Assembly (NCBI RefSeq): GCF_016919385.1
Contig: NZ_CP070351.1
Span: 3,658,001-3,722,000 of the forward strand
DNA: 64,000 bases
Source of the DNA: Gordonia sp. PDNC005
GTDB lineage: Bacteria; Actinomycetota; Actinomycetes; Mycobacteriales; Mycobacteriaceae
Direction: 5' to 3'
Shown: piece by piece, positions 53,956-62,653 of the stretch
Layout: every line of letters starts with the position of its first letter
Numbering within the stretch: the first letter of the stretch is position 1
Notes under the pieces: generated by a model
Database searches by the model: none
Seen by the model: only the letters and a program-made list of their open reading frames with translations
What the model was told of the DNA's origin: nothing
Made by a program: the position numbers and the translations under genes

Positions 53956-54086
53956 CCCGGACCTGCGACTCTCTTATCGAACTCACAGGCGAATCTTCTA
54001 TGTATTCGGACACATACAGACTAGACTGGAGATACCAAGCAAAACGGACACTCTAACTGTCGAGACGCCGAAGGGAGGCGAACACG

Positions 54087-55595
54087 ATGAACGACACATT
54101 CGATCTTCCCGATTCGCCTCTAGAGCTCGCCCGCCTGCAGGACGCAGTGGCCGCGAAGCTGTCGTCGGTGTCGCTGACCCCGATGACCGATGACGACGTG
54201 CTGCACATGTCCGACGTCTTCGAGCGTTCGAACCGCCGCTCCGACGGCGTCAGCGCCCGCCTCTTCGCGGAAGTGTCCACTCGTGGCGCCTACCGCAAAG
54301 CGGGTGCTCAGACTCCGGGCAAGTACCTCACTTCCGCGCTTCGTCTCGGTGCCGGCGCGAGCAAACGTCGTCTCGCCGCCGCCTTGGCGATCAGTCCGAT
54401 GTACAACTACTCGGGCGACCAGCTCGACCCGACGCTGCCGGCCACGGCAGCAGCTGTGGCCGATGGTGATCTGTCGGTCGATCACGTCAGTGAGATCGTC
54501 GCTGTGATCGACGAGATCCCGGCCGCGATCCCGGCAGAGGACAAGGCCCGCGCCGAGGCCGAGCTCGCCGAACTGTCTCGGCAGTTGACCCCGGAGGGCA
54601 CCCGGGAGGTCGGACGCCGGATCCTGGCCCACTTGGATCCTGACGGTTCGTTGACCGACGACGCCGACCGTGCGCGGACTCGGGGATTTGCGATCCAACC
54701 GCAGGACAAGCGACTGATGTCGAAGATTAGGGCGCAACTGTCCCCGTCGCTTCGAGCCAAGCTCGAGGCCATTCTGACCCTGTGGGCCGAGCCGGGGATG
54801 AACAATCCCGACGACCCGGAGTCCCCGCGCGGGCCGGCCTACAGCGCCGACGCCGAAGCCCTCGCAGCGGCGCGTGAGCGGGACACGCGGTCGCAGTCCC
54901 AGCGCAACCACGACGCGCTCGAAGCGATGCTCGACCACCTGCTCGCCAACGGCGCGCTCGGCGACTCGATCGCCCTCCCGGCCCACCTTGTGGTGACCGC
55001 CTCACTCGAGGACCTCGAGAACCGGGCCGGGGTTGCGGTCACCGCGACGGGGACTCGTCTGCCGGTGGCTGATCTGGTCGACATCGCCGCCGACGCGACC
55101 CCGTGGCTCGAAGTGTTCGAAGGCCAGTCCTCGCAGATCCTGCACTTCGGGCGCGGCCGCCGCCTGGCCTCCCTCGCCCAGCGGTTGGCGTTGTTCGGTC
55201 GGGACCGCGGCTGCACCGCGCCCGGCTGCACCACCGCGTGGTCACGGACCCAGGCGCATCACATGCCGGACTGGCAGGACGGTGGCCCGACCGATATCGA
55301 TCACCTGGGCGGTGCGTGCGGAGGACATAACCGCAGTGTCTCCACCACACCCGGCGGATGGGAGACCACCGTCCTGACCTCGGGCCCGTTCAAGGGTCGG
55401 GTCGGATGGCGGCCTACCGGTTCGAACGAGCCGTGGAAGGTCAACCACTCGCTGCAGCCGGAGAAGCTCCTCCCGGCAGTTCGGGCCACCCAGTCCGGAT
55501 CGGCAGTGGAGAAGTGGCTCTCCTGCCGAATCCCGGCACCACCACCGGGACCACCGGCCCCACCCGGGGTCGACGTGGTGCGCAACCCCGCCTGA
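54087..55595 (+). CDS. DUF222 / 13E12-repeat family protein with HNH endonuclease motif
   Basis: A 502-residue protein: an N-terminal DUF222 helical domain (about 15-330) and a C-terminal HNH motif with two cysteine pairs or histidines in GCTAPGC, QAHHMPDWQDGG and DIDHLGGACGGHN. The proline-rich tail follows. Members are abundant and multi-copy in Gordonia and Mycobacterium (REP13E12 in M. tuberculosis, where one serves as a prophage site). No phage is visible here. The role is unknown; nuclease activity is inferred from HNH. The stop codon lies in a hairpin at 55586. Confidence 0.9.
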   Translation: MNDTFDLPDSPLELARLQDAVAAKLSSVSLTPMTDDDVLHMSDVFERSNRRSDGVSARLFAEVSTRGAYRKAGAQTPGKYLTSALRLGAGASKRRLAAALAISPMYNYSGDQLDPTLPATAAAVADGDLSVDHVSEIVAVIDEIPAAIPAEDKARAEAELAELSRQLTPEGTREVGRRILAHLDPDGSLTDDADRARTRGFAIQPQDKRLMSKIRAQLSPSLRAKLEAILTLWAEPGMNNPDDPESPRGPAYSADAEALAAARERDTRSQSQRNHDALEAMLDHLLANGALGDSIALPAHLVVTASLEDLENRAGVAVTATGTRLPVADLVDIAADATPWLEVFEGQSSQILHFGRGRRLASLAQRLALFGRDRGCTAPGCTTAWSRTQAHHMPDWQDGGPTDIDHLGGACGGHNRSVSTTPGGWETTVLTSGPFKGRVGWRPTGSNEPWKVNHSLQPEKLLPAVRATQSGSAVEKWLSCRIPAPPPGPPAPPGVDVVRNPA

Positions 55596-55610
55596 ACTGG
55601 TCAGGCGGGG
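55586..55610. terminator. Hairpin terminator at the end of the DUF222 gene
   Basis: CCCCGCCTGA and its exact complement flank a 5-base loop (ACTGG). The TGA of the DUF222 gene is in the left arm. Confidence 0.8.
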
Positions 55611-55702
55611 ACACCGCCATGCCCGCATCCCGAGCAGAGCGCTGGTTCCAGTGAATGGAAGTCGTTCTTGTAGCTGCGACCCGCCTCTGTCACGTTGAGA
55701 CC

Positions 55703-56218
55703 ATGACTGCTCAACTCACTCTCAGCACCGCCGACCAGCTCATGGCAATCGAGGAGATCAAGCGGACGTTCTGCGCTCGCCTCCGCTGCATGGACAACAA
55801 GGAGTGGGAGGTCTATCCGACGCTGCACACCGACGATGTTGTCTCCGAGACCTGGGGAGGACTGCCGGCCGACAAGCAGCCGAAGACCGGCGGCACGTCG
55901 AATCGGATCGTTGGAAAGGAGAAGTTGACGGCCGCGATCAGCAGCTTTCTCGACGGCGACGTCAAGGTGACGACGGTGCATCACGGTCACATGCCGGAGA
56001 TCGAACTGACGTCGGACACCACGGCCCGCGGCGTCTGGGCGATGGAGGACAAGCTCTGGTGGACCAACGGCGATCACGAGGAGCATCTCCACGGATACGG
56101 CCACTACCACGAGGAATACCGCAAGGAGGACGGTCGCTGGCTGATCAGCTACCGCAGGCTCAGCCGCCTCCGCGAGGACACGACACCGAACTACTTCGAC
56201 TACGTCACGGCGCTGTAG
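55703..56218 (+). CDS. SnoaL/NTF2-like family protein
   Basis: A 171-residue protein of the NTF2-like fold. Typical features are the N-terminal helices LMAIEEIKRTFCARLRCMD, the strand-turn WEVYPTLHTDDVV, and the late strands VWAMEDKLWW and YHEEYRKEDGRWLISYRRL. Such proteins act as small isomerases, dehydratases or ring hydroxylase accessory units; no specific substrate is evident. The ATG at 55703 is chosen for the family N-terminus. Its 3' end overlaps the convergent LLM gene by 14 bp. Confidence 0.82.
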   Translation: MTAQLTLSTADQLMAIEEIKRTFCARLRCMDNKEWEVYPTLHTDDVVSETWGGLPADKQPKTGGTSNRIVGKEKLTAAISSFLDGDVKVTTVHHGHMPEIELTSDTTARGVWAMEDKLWWTNGDHEEHLHGYGHYHEEYRKEDGRWLISYRRLSRLREDTTPNYFDYVTAL

Positions 56219-57086
56219 TCGCGTCGAACCGCGCACCGACCGACTCGGCGACGTTCCGCAGTTCGGCCAGCTGATCGGTGTAGTGCACAAGGCTGTCCGC
56301 GGTGAGCGACGCCGTGACGATCGTCGCCCCGGCGTCGCGCAGGCTCTCCAACCGGTGTCGGGTGTCGTCGGGGTCTCCGAGCGGATCGAGTAGTCCGCTC
56401 GTGAGGACGACGTCGAAACCATCGGGAAGGTCGACGGTCGGCAGCATCTGGGACACCTGCTCCGGCGTCAGCGCGAACGGACTGAACCCGTCGCCCAACT
56501 CGACGGCTCGCCGCAGCGCCCGACGAGTGCGTCCGCCGACCCAGACGGGGACCGAGTCCTGCACGGCGTGCGGCTCCACCATCACGTCGTCGTACGCGTA
56601 GAACGGACCGTCGTGCCTCGGTGTGCCGGTGGAGAAGGCCGACCGGATGGCTGCGAGCGCATCGTCGGCACGTGCACCCCGATCGTCGAAGGGCATGTCG
56701 AGGAGCTCGAACTCCTCGCGCAGGCTGCCGACCCCGACTCCGAGGACCAGTCGACCGCCCGACACCTGGTCGAGGGTGCCGTAGCGTTTGGCCACCTCGA
56801 GCGGATGGTGATATCCGAGGACCAGCACGCTGGTGGCGAAGCGGATCCGCTCGGTCACCGCCGCAAGGTATCCGAACGTCGCGAGCGGGTCCCAGTAGAC
56901 GCCGCCCCGCTCGGTCGCGACGTCGACCGGCACCGCCACATGTTCACTGCACGTCACGTGGTGATAGCCGAGTCGATCAGCAGCCCGCGCCACGGTCGCC
57001 AACTCGGCGATTCCGGAACCGGCCTCCCAGACCTGAGTGGTCGGCGGGTAAGCGGTGACAACGGGGAGCCCGAGACCGACGAACAT
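56205..57086 (-). CDS. LLM-class flavin oxidoreductase (probably F420-dependent)
   Basis: A 293-residue luciferase-like monooxygenase. It begins with MFVGLGLPV, and has VTCSEHVAVP, the ATSVLVLGYHHPLEVAKRYG strand-helix, GGRLVLGVGVGSLREEFE and the later PVWVGGRTRRALRRA, which follow the pattern of mycobacterial F420-dependent members. In this lineage coenzyme F420 is common. The ATG at 57086 has GGAGC seven bases upstream. Substrate unknown. Confidence 0.88.
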   Translation of the reverse strand: MFVGLGLPVVTAYPPTTQVWEAGSGIAELATVARAADRLGYHHVTCSEHVAVPVDVATERGGVYWDPLATFGYLAAVTERIRFATSVLVLGYHHPLEVAKRYGTLDQVSGGRLVLGVGVGSLREEFELLDMPFDDRGARADDALAAIRSAFSTGTPRHDGPFYAYDDVMVEPHAVQDSVPVWVGGRTRRALRRAVELGDGFSPFALTPEQVSQMLPTVDLPDGFDVVLTSGLLDPLGDPDDTRHRLESLRDAGATIVTASLTADSLVHYTDQLAELRNVAESVGARFDATTAP

Positions 57087-57309
57087 CAGATCGCTCCGAG
57101 CGTCGGCTCTGACGAACCGTGACGGACAAGGTCGGACATGTGCTCGCTCCCCGATCGCGGACTCTTTCATCGAGCATCGCACGCACCAGGTCCGCATCCC
57201 GGGGCGGTCCTGCTGGGTGGGAGAACCACGCCGTGGTGACCGGAGGAGTCGCCCCGTTCCCGGCATACATGGCACTATCGGACGAGAGAGTCTCTTCTGG
57301 GGGTGTGTG

Positions 57310-57669
57310 GTGCCGTACTTCGGTCTGATCGTGCTGGTGGTCTGGGCAATAGCGCTCGTCGACGTCGTCGTCGCCGAGGAGTACCGCGTTCGGCATCTGC
57401 CGAAGATCGCGTGGCTCATCATCGTGATCCTGCTGCCGCTCGTCGGCTCCCTCGTGTGGTTCCTCGTCGGCCGCCCGGAGGGCGCCGCTGCGCCTGCCAG
57501 AACGACGGGCTACCCAGAATACGAACGGCCAAGCAGGTCGGCGCCGTCCAATCCGGACGACGACGAGGAGTTCCTCCGATCGATCCGCGAACGAGCGGAA
57601 GAACAGCGCCGCAAGGGCCGCGAACTGCGCGACAAGCAGGACCCCGACGGCGCTCCAGCGGAGGACTGA
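57310..57669 (+). CDS. PLDc_N domain membrane protein
   Basis: A 119-residue protein with two N-terminal transmembrane helices (about 3-20 and 35-55) forming the PLDc_N module, including LPKIAWLIIVILLPLVGSL and the FLVGRP end, followed by a charged, coiled-coil-like tail (SIRERAEEQRRKGRELRD). Stand-alone PLDc_N proteins in actinobacteria have no known function; the module is best known ahead of cardiolipin synthases. Adjacent GTG codons at 57307 and 57310 are both possible starts. Confidence 0.75.
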   Translation: MPYFGLIVLVVWAIALVDVVVAEEYRVRHLPKIAWLIIVILLPLVGSLVWFLVGRPEGAAAPARTTGYPEYERPSRSAPSNPDDDEEFLRSIRERAEEQRRKGRELRDKQDPDGAPAED

Positions 57670-57748
57670 CCGCTCCCCAAGTCCTGTTTGACGTTCCCCT
57701 TCGCCGGGTACTCCCCTCGCCTGACCACATCACGGCGAGGAGAACGAC

Positions 57749-57976
57749 ATGAGACGACTCACCCCAGGATGCACCGTCCGATGCCGTCGACCGTCCGGCG
57801 AGACCGCGGAGGGCACCGTCACCGCGGTGCGCCACTTCCCTGTCGACTTCGTCGAGGTCCTGTTCGCCGGTGAGGACCGGCCCGTCGCGTACACCGGCTC
57901 TACCCTCGCACGGGCCGAAGCAGCGACCGACATCGACAACCGCCCTCTCATTGCAGACGGAGCCTGGCAGGAGTAG
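57749..57976 (+). CDS. Small hypothetical protein
   Basis: A 75-residue protein with a good ribosome site (GAGGAG, six bases before the ATG). The sequence suggests a small beta-barrel-like domain (GCTVRCRRPSGETAEGTV, FVEVLFAGEDRPVAYTG) with no membrane helix. I do not recognise a family. It stands alone between the PLDc_N gene and the frameshifted cupin. Confidence 0.55.
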   Translation: MRRLTPGCTVRCRRPSGETAEGTVTAVRHFPVDFVEVLFAGEDRPVAYTGSTLARAEAATDIDNRPLIADGAWQE

Positions 57977-58004
57977 CTCCGACCCGGGTGCCGCCGCCCG
58001 CCCG

Positions 58005-58324
58005 TCAGACGCTGCCCGCCTGCTCGACCACAAGGATTCGCGCTTCCGGTGCGGGATGCGCGATGTGCTCATCGCCCACTTCGACGCAGCACACTGTTCC
58101 CGGAGTCAACCGTTCGACGTGCTCTTCACCGTCCACCCGGTAGTGCATGTCCACCGCACCGTCAAGGACCACGAACACCTCGGGGCCGTCGTTCACATGC
58201 CACATGTACGGCTGATCGGTCCAGTGCATCCGAACCTTCGCCGACCCGATGTCCACGAGATCGAGCGCACCCACGGACGGTCGGCGGTGTAGTCGGCGGC
58301 GGTGTAAAACGCACGATTTGTCAC
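58005..58324 (-). pseudogene. Cupin-domain gene with a one-base frameshift
   Basis: The bulk of the protein is a small cupin: ALDLVDIGSAKVRMHW, PYMWHVNDGPEVFVVLDG and GDEHIAHPAPEARILVVE. The frame that carries this has no suitable N-terminus. In another frame, a GTG at 58324 starts MTNRAFYTAADYTADRPW, which fits directly before GALDLVDI. The two frames join at the CCC run 58270-58272, where one missing base would restore a normal protein of about 106 residues. It is either a recent mutation or a sequence error. Confidence 0.7.
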
Positions 58325-58385
58325 TCCTCTTCGGGTGAAGCACAGTCGGCTCCGGCCTACGGTTGGTGCCTACTGATGTGACTAT

Positions 58386-58964
58386 TCAGCTGCCCTTGAC
58401 GATTTCACCGAACTCCGGAGGAAAGTCATCCCCAGGTTTCAAGCCCAGTTGTTTCATGGCAGCGAACGTCTTCGCGCTCGACAACAGATAGGCAGCTGTG
58501 GAGAAGCTGGAGCCCGACCGACTATCGGGATCTGCTCGCCCTGAGACGAAGTGCGGCGGTACCACCGGCACGCACTCAGCCTGACCGATGGACCGCTTGC
58601 CGTTCACGTCGAGCCAGTTCGCGAAATCAGCGTAGTCGACCGCATTCAAGATGTGATCGGCCAGGACCGCTTCCATGAAATCTGCCAGCGGCAACAGTTC
58701 TTCACTGATCATCGTCGACGGGTCGAAGATCCAGACGGTCGGATCCCCTGGTCTCTCCATCTGGTCGATCCAGTACTGGACACCTCGCCAGTCGCCGGCG
58801 ATCACTCGGACGTCTCTTTCGAAGATCGCGTCGACGATACGCGACAGAGTGTCCGATGTGCCCGCGTCGTAGATCTGCATCGCACCGCGACCGATCACGA
58901 CGAAAGCATCGTCATTCGCCGGCCGGTCTGCCCGCTGCTTCCGCCGCCAGAATGGCGAAACCAC
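58386..58964 (-). CDS. Hypothetical protein downstream of dnaB, possibly immunity-type
   Basis: A 192-residue acidic, soluble protein. GTG 58964 is used, four bases after the dnaB stop; an earlier in-frame extension would lie inside dnaB. The layout (FVVIGRGAMQIYD, then WIFDPSTMISEELLPLADFMEAVL, then a late PVVPPHFVSG segment) is weakly like the SMI1/DUF1851-type immunity proteins, but I cannot assign a family. No toxin gene is adjacent. It may simply be cotranscribed with dnaB. Confidence 0.55.
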   Translation of the reverse strand: MVSPFWRRKQRADRPANDDAFVVIGRGAMQIYDAGTSDTLSRIVDAIFERDVRVIAGDWRGVQYWIDQMERPGDPTVWIFDPSTMISEELLPLADFMEAVLADHILNAVDYADFANWLDVNGKRSIGQAECVPVVPPHFVSGRADPDSRSGSSFSTAAYLLSSAKTFAAMKQLGLKPGDDFPPEFGEIVKGS

Positions 58965-58968
58965 GACC

Positions 58969-61197
58969 TCAGCCCCGCGCCATGTCCACGAACTTCGAGA
59001 GGTGCAGTTGGTGGGCGACGGTGATGGTGGCCGTCGGCCCGTTACGGTGCTTGCCGACGATGATGTCGGCTTCGCCTGCGCGGGGATCGTCGCGCTCGAT
59101 GGAGTCGGGGCGGTGCAGCAGGATGACCATGTCGGCGTCCTGCTCCAGAGATCCCGACTCACGGAGGTCGGACACCTGCGGGCGCTTGTCGGTTCGCTGT
59201 TCCGGTCCACGGTTCAGCTGCGAGATCGCGACCACGGGGACCTCGAGTTCTTTTGCGAGGAGCTTGATCGAACGAGAGAACTCCGAGACCTCTTGCTGAC
59301 GTGACTCGACCTTCTTGCCGGACGTCATCAGCTGCATGTAGTCGATGACGACGAGCCGCAGGTCGTGGCGCTGCTTGAGACGCCGAGCCTTCGCGCGGAT
59401 CTCCATCATCGTGAGGTTCGGCGAGTCGTCGATGAACAGCGGAGCCTCGGTGATCTCGCCCATGCGGCGCGCGAGGCGGCTCCAGTCGTCGTCGGACATG
59501 TTGCCCGACCGCATGTCGCCGAGCTTCACCTTGGCTTCGGCCGAGAGCAGTCGCATGACGATCTCGGTCTTGCTCATCTCCAACGAGAACATCGCGCTGG
59601 TGAGGCCGTGGTGGATCGACGCCGACCGCAGCCAGTCCATCGCGAGCGTCGAATTGTGGGTCGGGACCATCGCTTCACCCGCGAGGTACAGGTGACTTCG
59701 GTTGTCGACCTGAACACAACGCACCGGCACGCTCGGCACCGGCCGAACCGCGACTACGAGCCGCGACCGAACCCGGGTCCGAAGCTCCTTGTGGCGCTGC
59801 ATCTTGTCGTGGACGGTGAAGACGTCGTCGGACGCGGCCAACCGCACCCACCCGCTGCTCGCCCGACGGAACGTGTAGCCCAGGCCCGCGGCTAGGTCGC
59901 CGACGATGCCCGACATGTGGTTGGTCGCGGCGGGGACGGTGATCCAGCCGTCGTCGTCGACGCGCGCGCGGGAGTCGAGGATGCCCGCCAACAGCGCACG
60001 ACGCTGAGTGATCGATCCGCGCAGGTACTCGCGCGGGATGCGGCCACCGAGGTCGGCCATCAACGTCATCACGTCGACGGGGCCCTCGTCCTCGATCCGC
60101 ATGGTGATCTCGGGGTCGTCGTACGCCATGCCGGCGAGAGCGCCGACTGTGTACGGGCCGTACGCGAACGGGCGACGCGGCAACTCGAGCGGCTCGGCGT
60201 TCGGGACCGTTGCACGCCCGGCGTACGACTGCAGCGCGTCCGTGGTGAGCACCTCGCGGCGACCGTCGATGTCGGCCACCCACTGGTGCTCCTGATCGGC
60301 GACGAGCGAGCCGCCGTCGTCGAACTCGATCTCAAAACACGGCCGCTGAGTCATCACGTCCGTCGCAGCGACCACCCGGGTGGGACGCCCGTCCGCTCCG
60401 AGCAGACGATCACCGACGGCGACGTTGCCCATCGTCGTCCAGCCGCCGGGTGTCGGGAGAGGCGTGTCGAGCGCAAGCGCCTTGCCCACACCGGGGCGTG
60501 CGGCGACGATGATCATCTGCCCCGGGTGCAGACCGTTGGTCAACTTGTCGAGATCGGCGAAACCGGTCGGAACACCAAGCGACAGTCCACCGCGCGACGC
60601 GATCGAGTCGAGCTCGTCGAGCGTCGGCTGCAGAAGCTCTTCGAGGACCACATAGTCCTCGGCGGTTCGACGCTCGGTGACCTCGTACACCTCGGCCTGT
60701 GCACGGTCGACGACCTCGGCCACGTCCTGGCCGCCGTCGCCGGCGTAGCCGTACTGCACGATGCGCGTGCCCGCTTCGACGAGCCGACGCAGGATCGCCT
60801 TCTCGCCGACGATCTCCGCGTAGTAGCCGGCGTTGGCCGCGGTCGGGACCGTCGAGATGAGGGTGTGCAGGTAAGGGGCGCCACCGACTTTGCGGAGATC
60901 ACCGCGTCGCTCCAACTCGGCACTGACGGTGACGGCGTCGGCGGGCTCACCGCGTCCGTACAGCTCGAGGATCGCGTCGTAGACGGCCTGATGTGCGGGC
61001 TTGTAGAAGTCGCCGGGGCGGATGCGTTCGAGGACGTCGGCGACGGCGTCCTTCGACAGCAGCATGCCGCCCAACACCGACTGCTCGGCCTGCAGATCCT
61101 GGGGTGGCTGACGCCCGTAATCCTCCCGTGGCGGGGTGCCCGGCTCCTCCTGCTCGGGACCCTGGTCCTCCGGTTCTGCCACGCGCGTCTCCCCCAC
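58969..61197 (-). CDS. dnaB: Replicative DNA helicase DnaB containing an intein
   Basis: A 742-residue precursor of the replicative helicase. N-terminal DnaG-interacting domain (about 30-135, opening PPQDLQAEQSVLGGML), linker, and RecA-like domain with Walker A split as RPGVGK (234-239) and ST (516-517) by a 276-residue intein (240-515). After splicing the helicase would have 466 residues, normal for actinobacteria. C-terminal motifs include VVIDYMQLM, SQLNRGPEQR and VGKHRNGPTATI. The start used is GTG 61197; GTG 61182, with GGGGGAG six bases upstream, may be better. No rplI gene precedes it. Confidence 0.95.
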   Translation of the reverse strand: MGETRVAEPEDQGPEQEEPGTPPREDYGRQPPQDLQAEQSVLGGMLLSKDAVADVLERIRPGDFYKPAHQAVYDAILELYGRGEPADAVTVSAELERRGDLRKVGGAPYLHTLISTVPTAANAGYYAEIVGEKAILRRLVEAGTRIVQYGYAGDGGQDVAEVVDRAQAEVYEVTERRTAEDYVVLEELLQPTLDELDSIASRGGLSLGVPTGFADLDKLTNGLHPGQMIIVAARPGVGKALALDTPLPTPGGWTTMGNVAVGDRLLGADGRPTRVVAATDVMTQRPCFEIEFDDGGSLVADQEHQWVADIDGRREVLTTDALQSYAGRATVPNAEPLELPRRPFAYGPYTVGALAGMAYDDPEITMRIEDEGPVDVMTLMADLGGRIPREYLRGSITQRRALLAGILDSRARVDDDGWITVPAATNHMSGIVGDLAAGLGYTFRRASSGWVRLAASDDVFTVHDKMQRHKELRTRVRSRLVVAVRPVPSVPVRCVQVDNRSHLYLAGEAMVPTHNSTLAMDWLRSASIHHGLTSAMFSLEMSKTEIVMRLLSAEAKVKLGDMRSGNMSDDDWSRLARRMGEITEAPLFIDDSPNLTMMEIRAKARRLKQRHDLRLVVIDYMQLMTSGKKVESRQQEVSEFSRSIKLLAKELEVPVVAISQLNRGPEQRTDKRPQVSDLRESGSLEQDADMVILLHRPDSIERDDPRAGEADIIVGKHRNGPTATITVAHQLHLSKFVDMARG
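59653..60480 (-). other. Class 3 intein in DnaB (Walker A site) with degenerate LAGLIDADG region
   Basis: The insert is 276 residues long, between GK and ST of Walker A. Its first residue is Ala, not Cys or Ser. Block B has EHQW with His65 and Trp67; block F has RCVQVDNRSHLYLAG with Cys255; block G is VPTHN with Thr274 and terminal Asn276, followed by Ser+1. Trp-Cys-Thr plus a first Ala defines class 3 inteins, which splice through the block F Cys. Between the splicing blocks, VGALAGMAY and RALLAGILDSRARVDDDG look like the two LAGLIDADG helices of a homing endonuclease, but shortened and degenerate. Confidence 0.9.
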
Positions 61198-61575
61198 TCG
61201 TCGCTCAACGTCACCCCGGCGCGGCCGCCCCCGGAGTCCTGTCAGTTGCCACTGGGCGAACTGAAACCTTCCCAGAGGTTAGGGCCAGGCACCGAACCGC
61301 ATCAAATGACCCCTGTGGACAACACTGTTGATGCCGTGTGCACAACTGGCGAAACCTCTGGACGGCATGTGCAATCTCCTGTGTACAGCGTGGGGAATTC
61401 GTCGGCCGTTCCGTGCCAATCCACAGGTCAGGACCATGTTTCTAATTCCCCAGCCATCAGATCGCCACGCGTCGGCGTGTTGCGTTGCGCCACGCCCGGG
61501 CAGCACTCCACGAGAGGTTGAGGTCTCTGCCATCGTCCTCTCCCACAGGCCCATTCATACGTTCGATGTACACCG
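61198..61575. promoter_or_regulatory. dnaB upstream region with DnaA-box-like sites
   Basis: A 378-bp stretch without a supported gene, between the end of the CrtC-like gene and dnaB. It holds a perfect TTGTCCACA box (61314-61322, read on the minus strand) and TTGTGCACA (61337-61345, minus strand), plus weaker look-alikes (TGTGTACAG near 61380 and TCCACAGG near 61420). It should contain the dnaB promoter; the boxes could let DnaA influence it. Confidence 0.5.
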
Positions 61576-62640
61576 TCAGGTCAAGCCGACGAGTTCGTGG
61601 AGAGTCGTCCCCGACACCGTCTCCACGCTGCCGTCGACCTGCGTCACCGCGAGTGTGAAATCGGACTGAAAGCGGAAGTAGCCGGGTCGGCCGACAAGGC
61701 GATCCATCACCGGTCGGAGCAATGCGCTGCCGATGACCGGAACGTCGTCGAGCAGCGACTGTGCGTGCAGAACACTCCGAACGTCGAGGGTCAACGAGAA
61801 CTCTCCGGGGCTCTCCAGTGTGACGCTGGTGGGATACTCACGACGCGCGACGGGGTCGTACGCCCTCGGCCCTTCGGAGAGGGCCGCGTCGCCGGTACTC
61901 AGGATGATCGAGTCGCCTTTGGCGAGCATCACCGGCGCGATCTGGAGCCTGCCGTACTTCTCCTGCGTCGCGACGACGGCGTAGAGCAGCGAGTACTCGG
62001 CGGTGTAGAGCCTGCCCCAATGCCACTGGTCGATGACCTTCGGCATGGTGCCGACACCCCAGTTGTGGTCTGCGTACCCCGTGCCGACCACGTCCCACGA
62101 CTCCTCGCCGACCCTCATCCGGCCGGTGACGGTCGCACGCGGGGCGCCGACACACCAGCCGAACACTCCGCCGTCGCCGAAGAGCGTCTCCCCGCGACCC
62201 GGCATCCATGGCGGCAGTTCGTTGACGAACTCGAGATCGAGCCGCACGTCGTCCTCGTCGAGAATCACCCGGTAGCTAGGGAGGCCGCCCTCGCTCAGGA
62301 TCACACGCGCAGAGTTCGGGCCGATCCGCACGTCCACCTCGTCAGTCGAGAAGTGCGCGGCCCTCGACGGATAGCGTTGCGCGATCTGCCGTCTCGTCCC
62401 ATCCGGGCGGTAGACGATGATCTCCACCCAGGGTCTGGCGAACGGCGGGTCCTCGGGACGGCGCTTCACCAAGAACCCGACGACGGTGTACCCGTTGTCG
62501 AGGTGCGCATCGAAGTACCAATGCTCGAACGCGCTGTGCTCGGCACGCGGATGCAAGGCATTGTGATGAGGCAGTACGGCGGTCAGCTCACCGTCCTTGC
62601 GGCCCGGCCCGTTCCACACCTCGACGACATCGATGGGCAT
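61576..62640 (-). CDS. CrtC/AttH-like lipocalin-fold protein
   Basis: A 354-residue protein related to the hydroxyneurosporene synthase (CrtC)/AttH group. Diagnostic parts are EHWYFDAHLDNGYTVVGFLV near the N-terminus and GTGYADHNWGVGTM in the middle, which line the tunnel of the double-lipocalin fold. Members hydrate or cyclise hydrophobic molecules, or are uncharacterised. It lies 13 bp downstream of the MpaB-family gene, so the two are probably one operon working on a hydrophobic substrate. Confidence 0.7.
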   Translation of the reverse strand: MPIDVVEVWNGPGRKDGELTAVLPHHNALHPRAEHSAFEHWYFDAHLDNGYTVVGFLVKRRPEDPPFARPWVEIIVYRPDGTRRQIAQRYPSRAAHFSTDEVDVRIGPNSARVILSEGGLPSYRVILDEDDVRLDLEFVNELPPWMPGRGETLFGDGGVFGWCVGAPRATVTGRMRVGEESWDVVGTGYADHNWGVGTMPKVIDQWHWGRLYTAEYSLLYAVVATQEKYGRLQIAPVMLAKGDSIILSTGDAALSEGPRAYDPVARREYPTSVTLESPGEFSLTLDVRSVLHAQSLLDDVPVIGSALLRPVMDRLVGRPGYFRFQSDFTLAVTQVDGSVETVSGTTLHELVGLT

Positions 62641-62653
62641 GACGCTCCTCCTA

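Noticed and set aside
59653..60480. Interpretation of dnaB as two separate genes or a disrupted gene
   Set aside because: The reading frame is continuous, splice-block residues are all present and the flanking exteins join into a normal Walker A.
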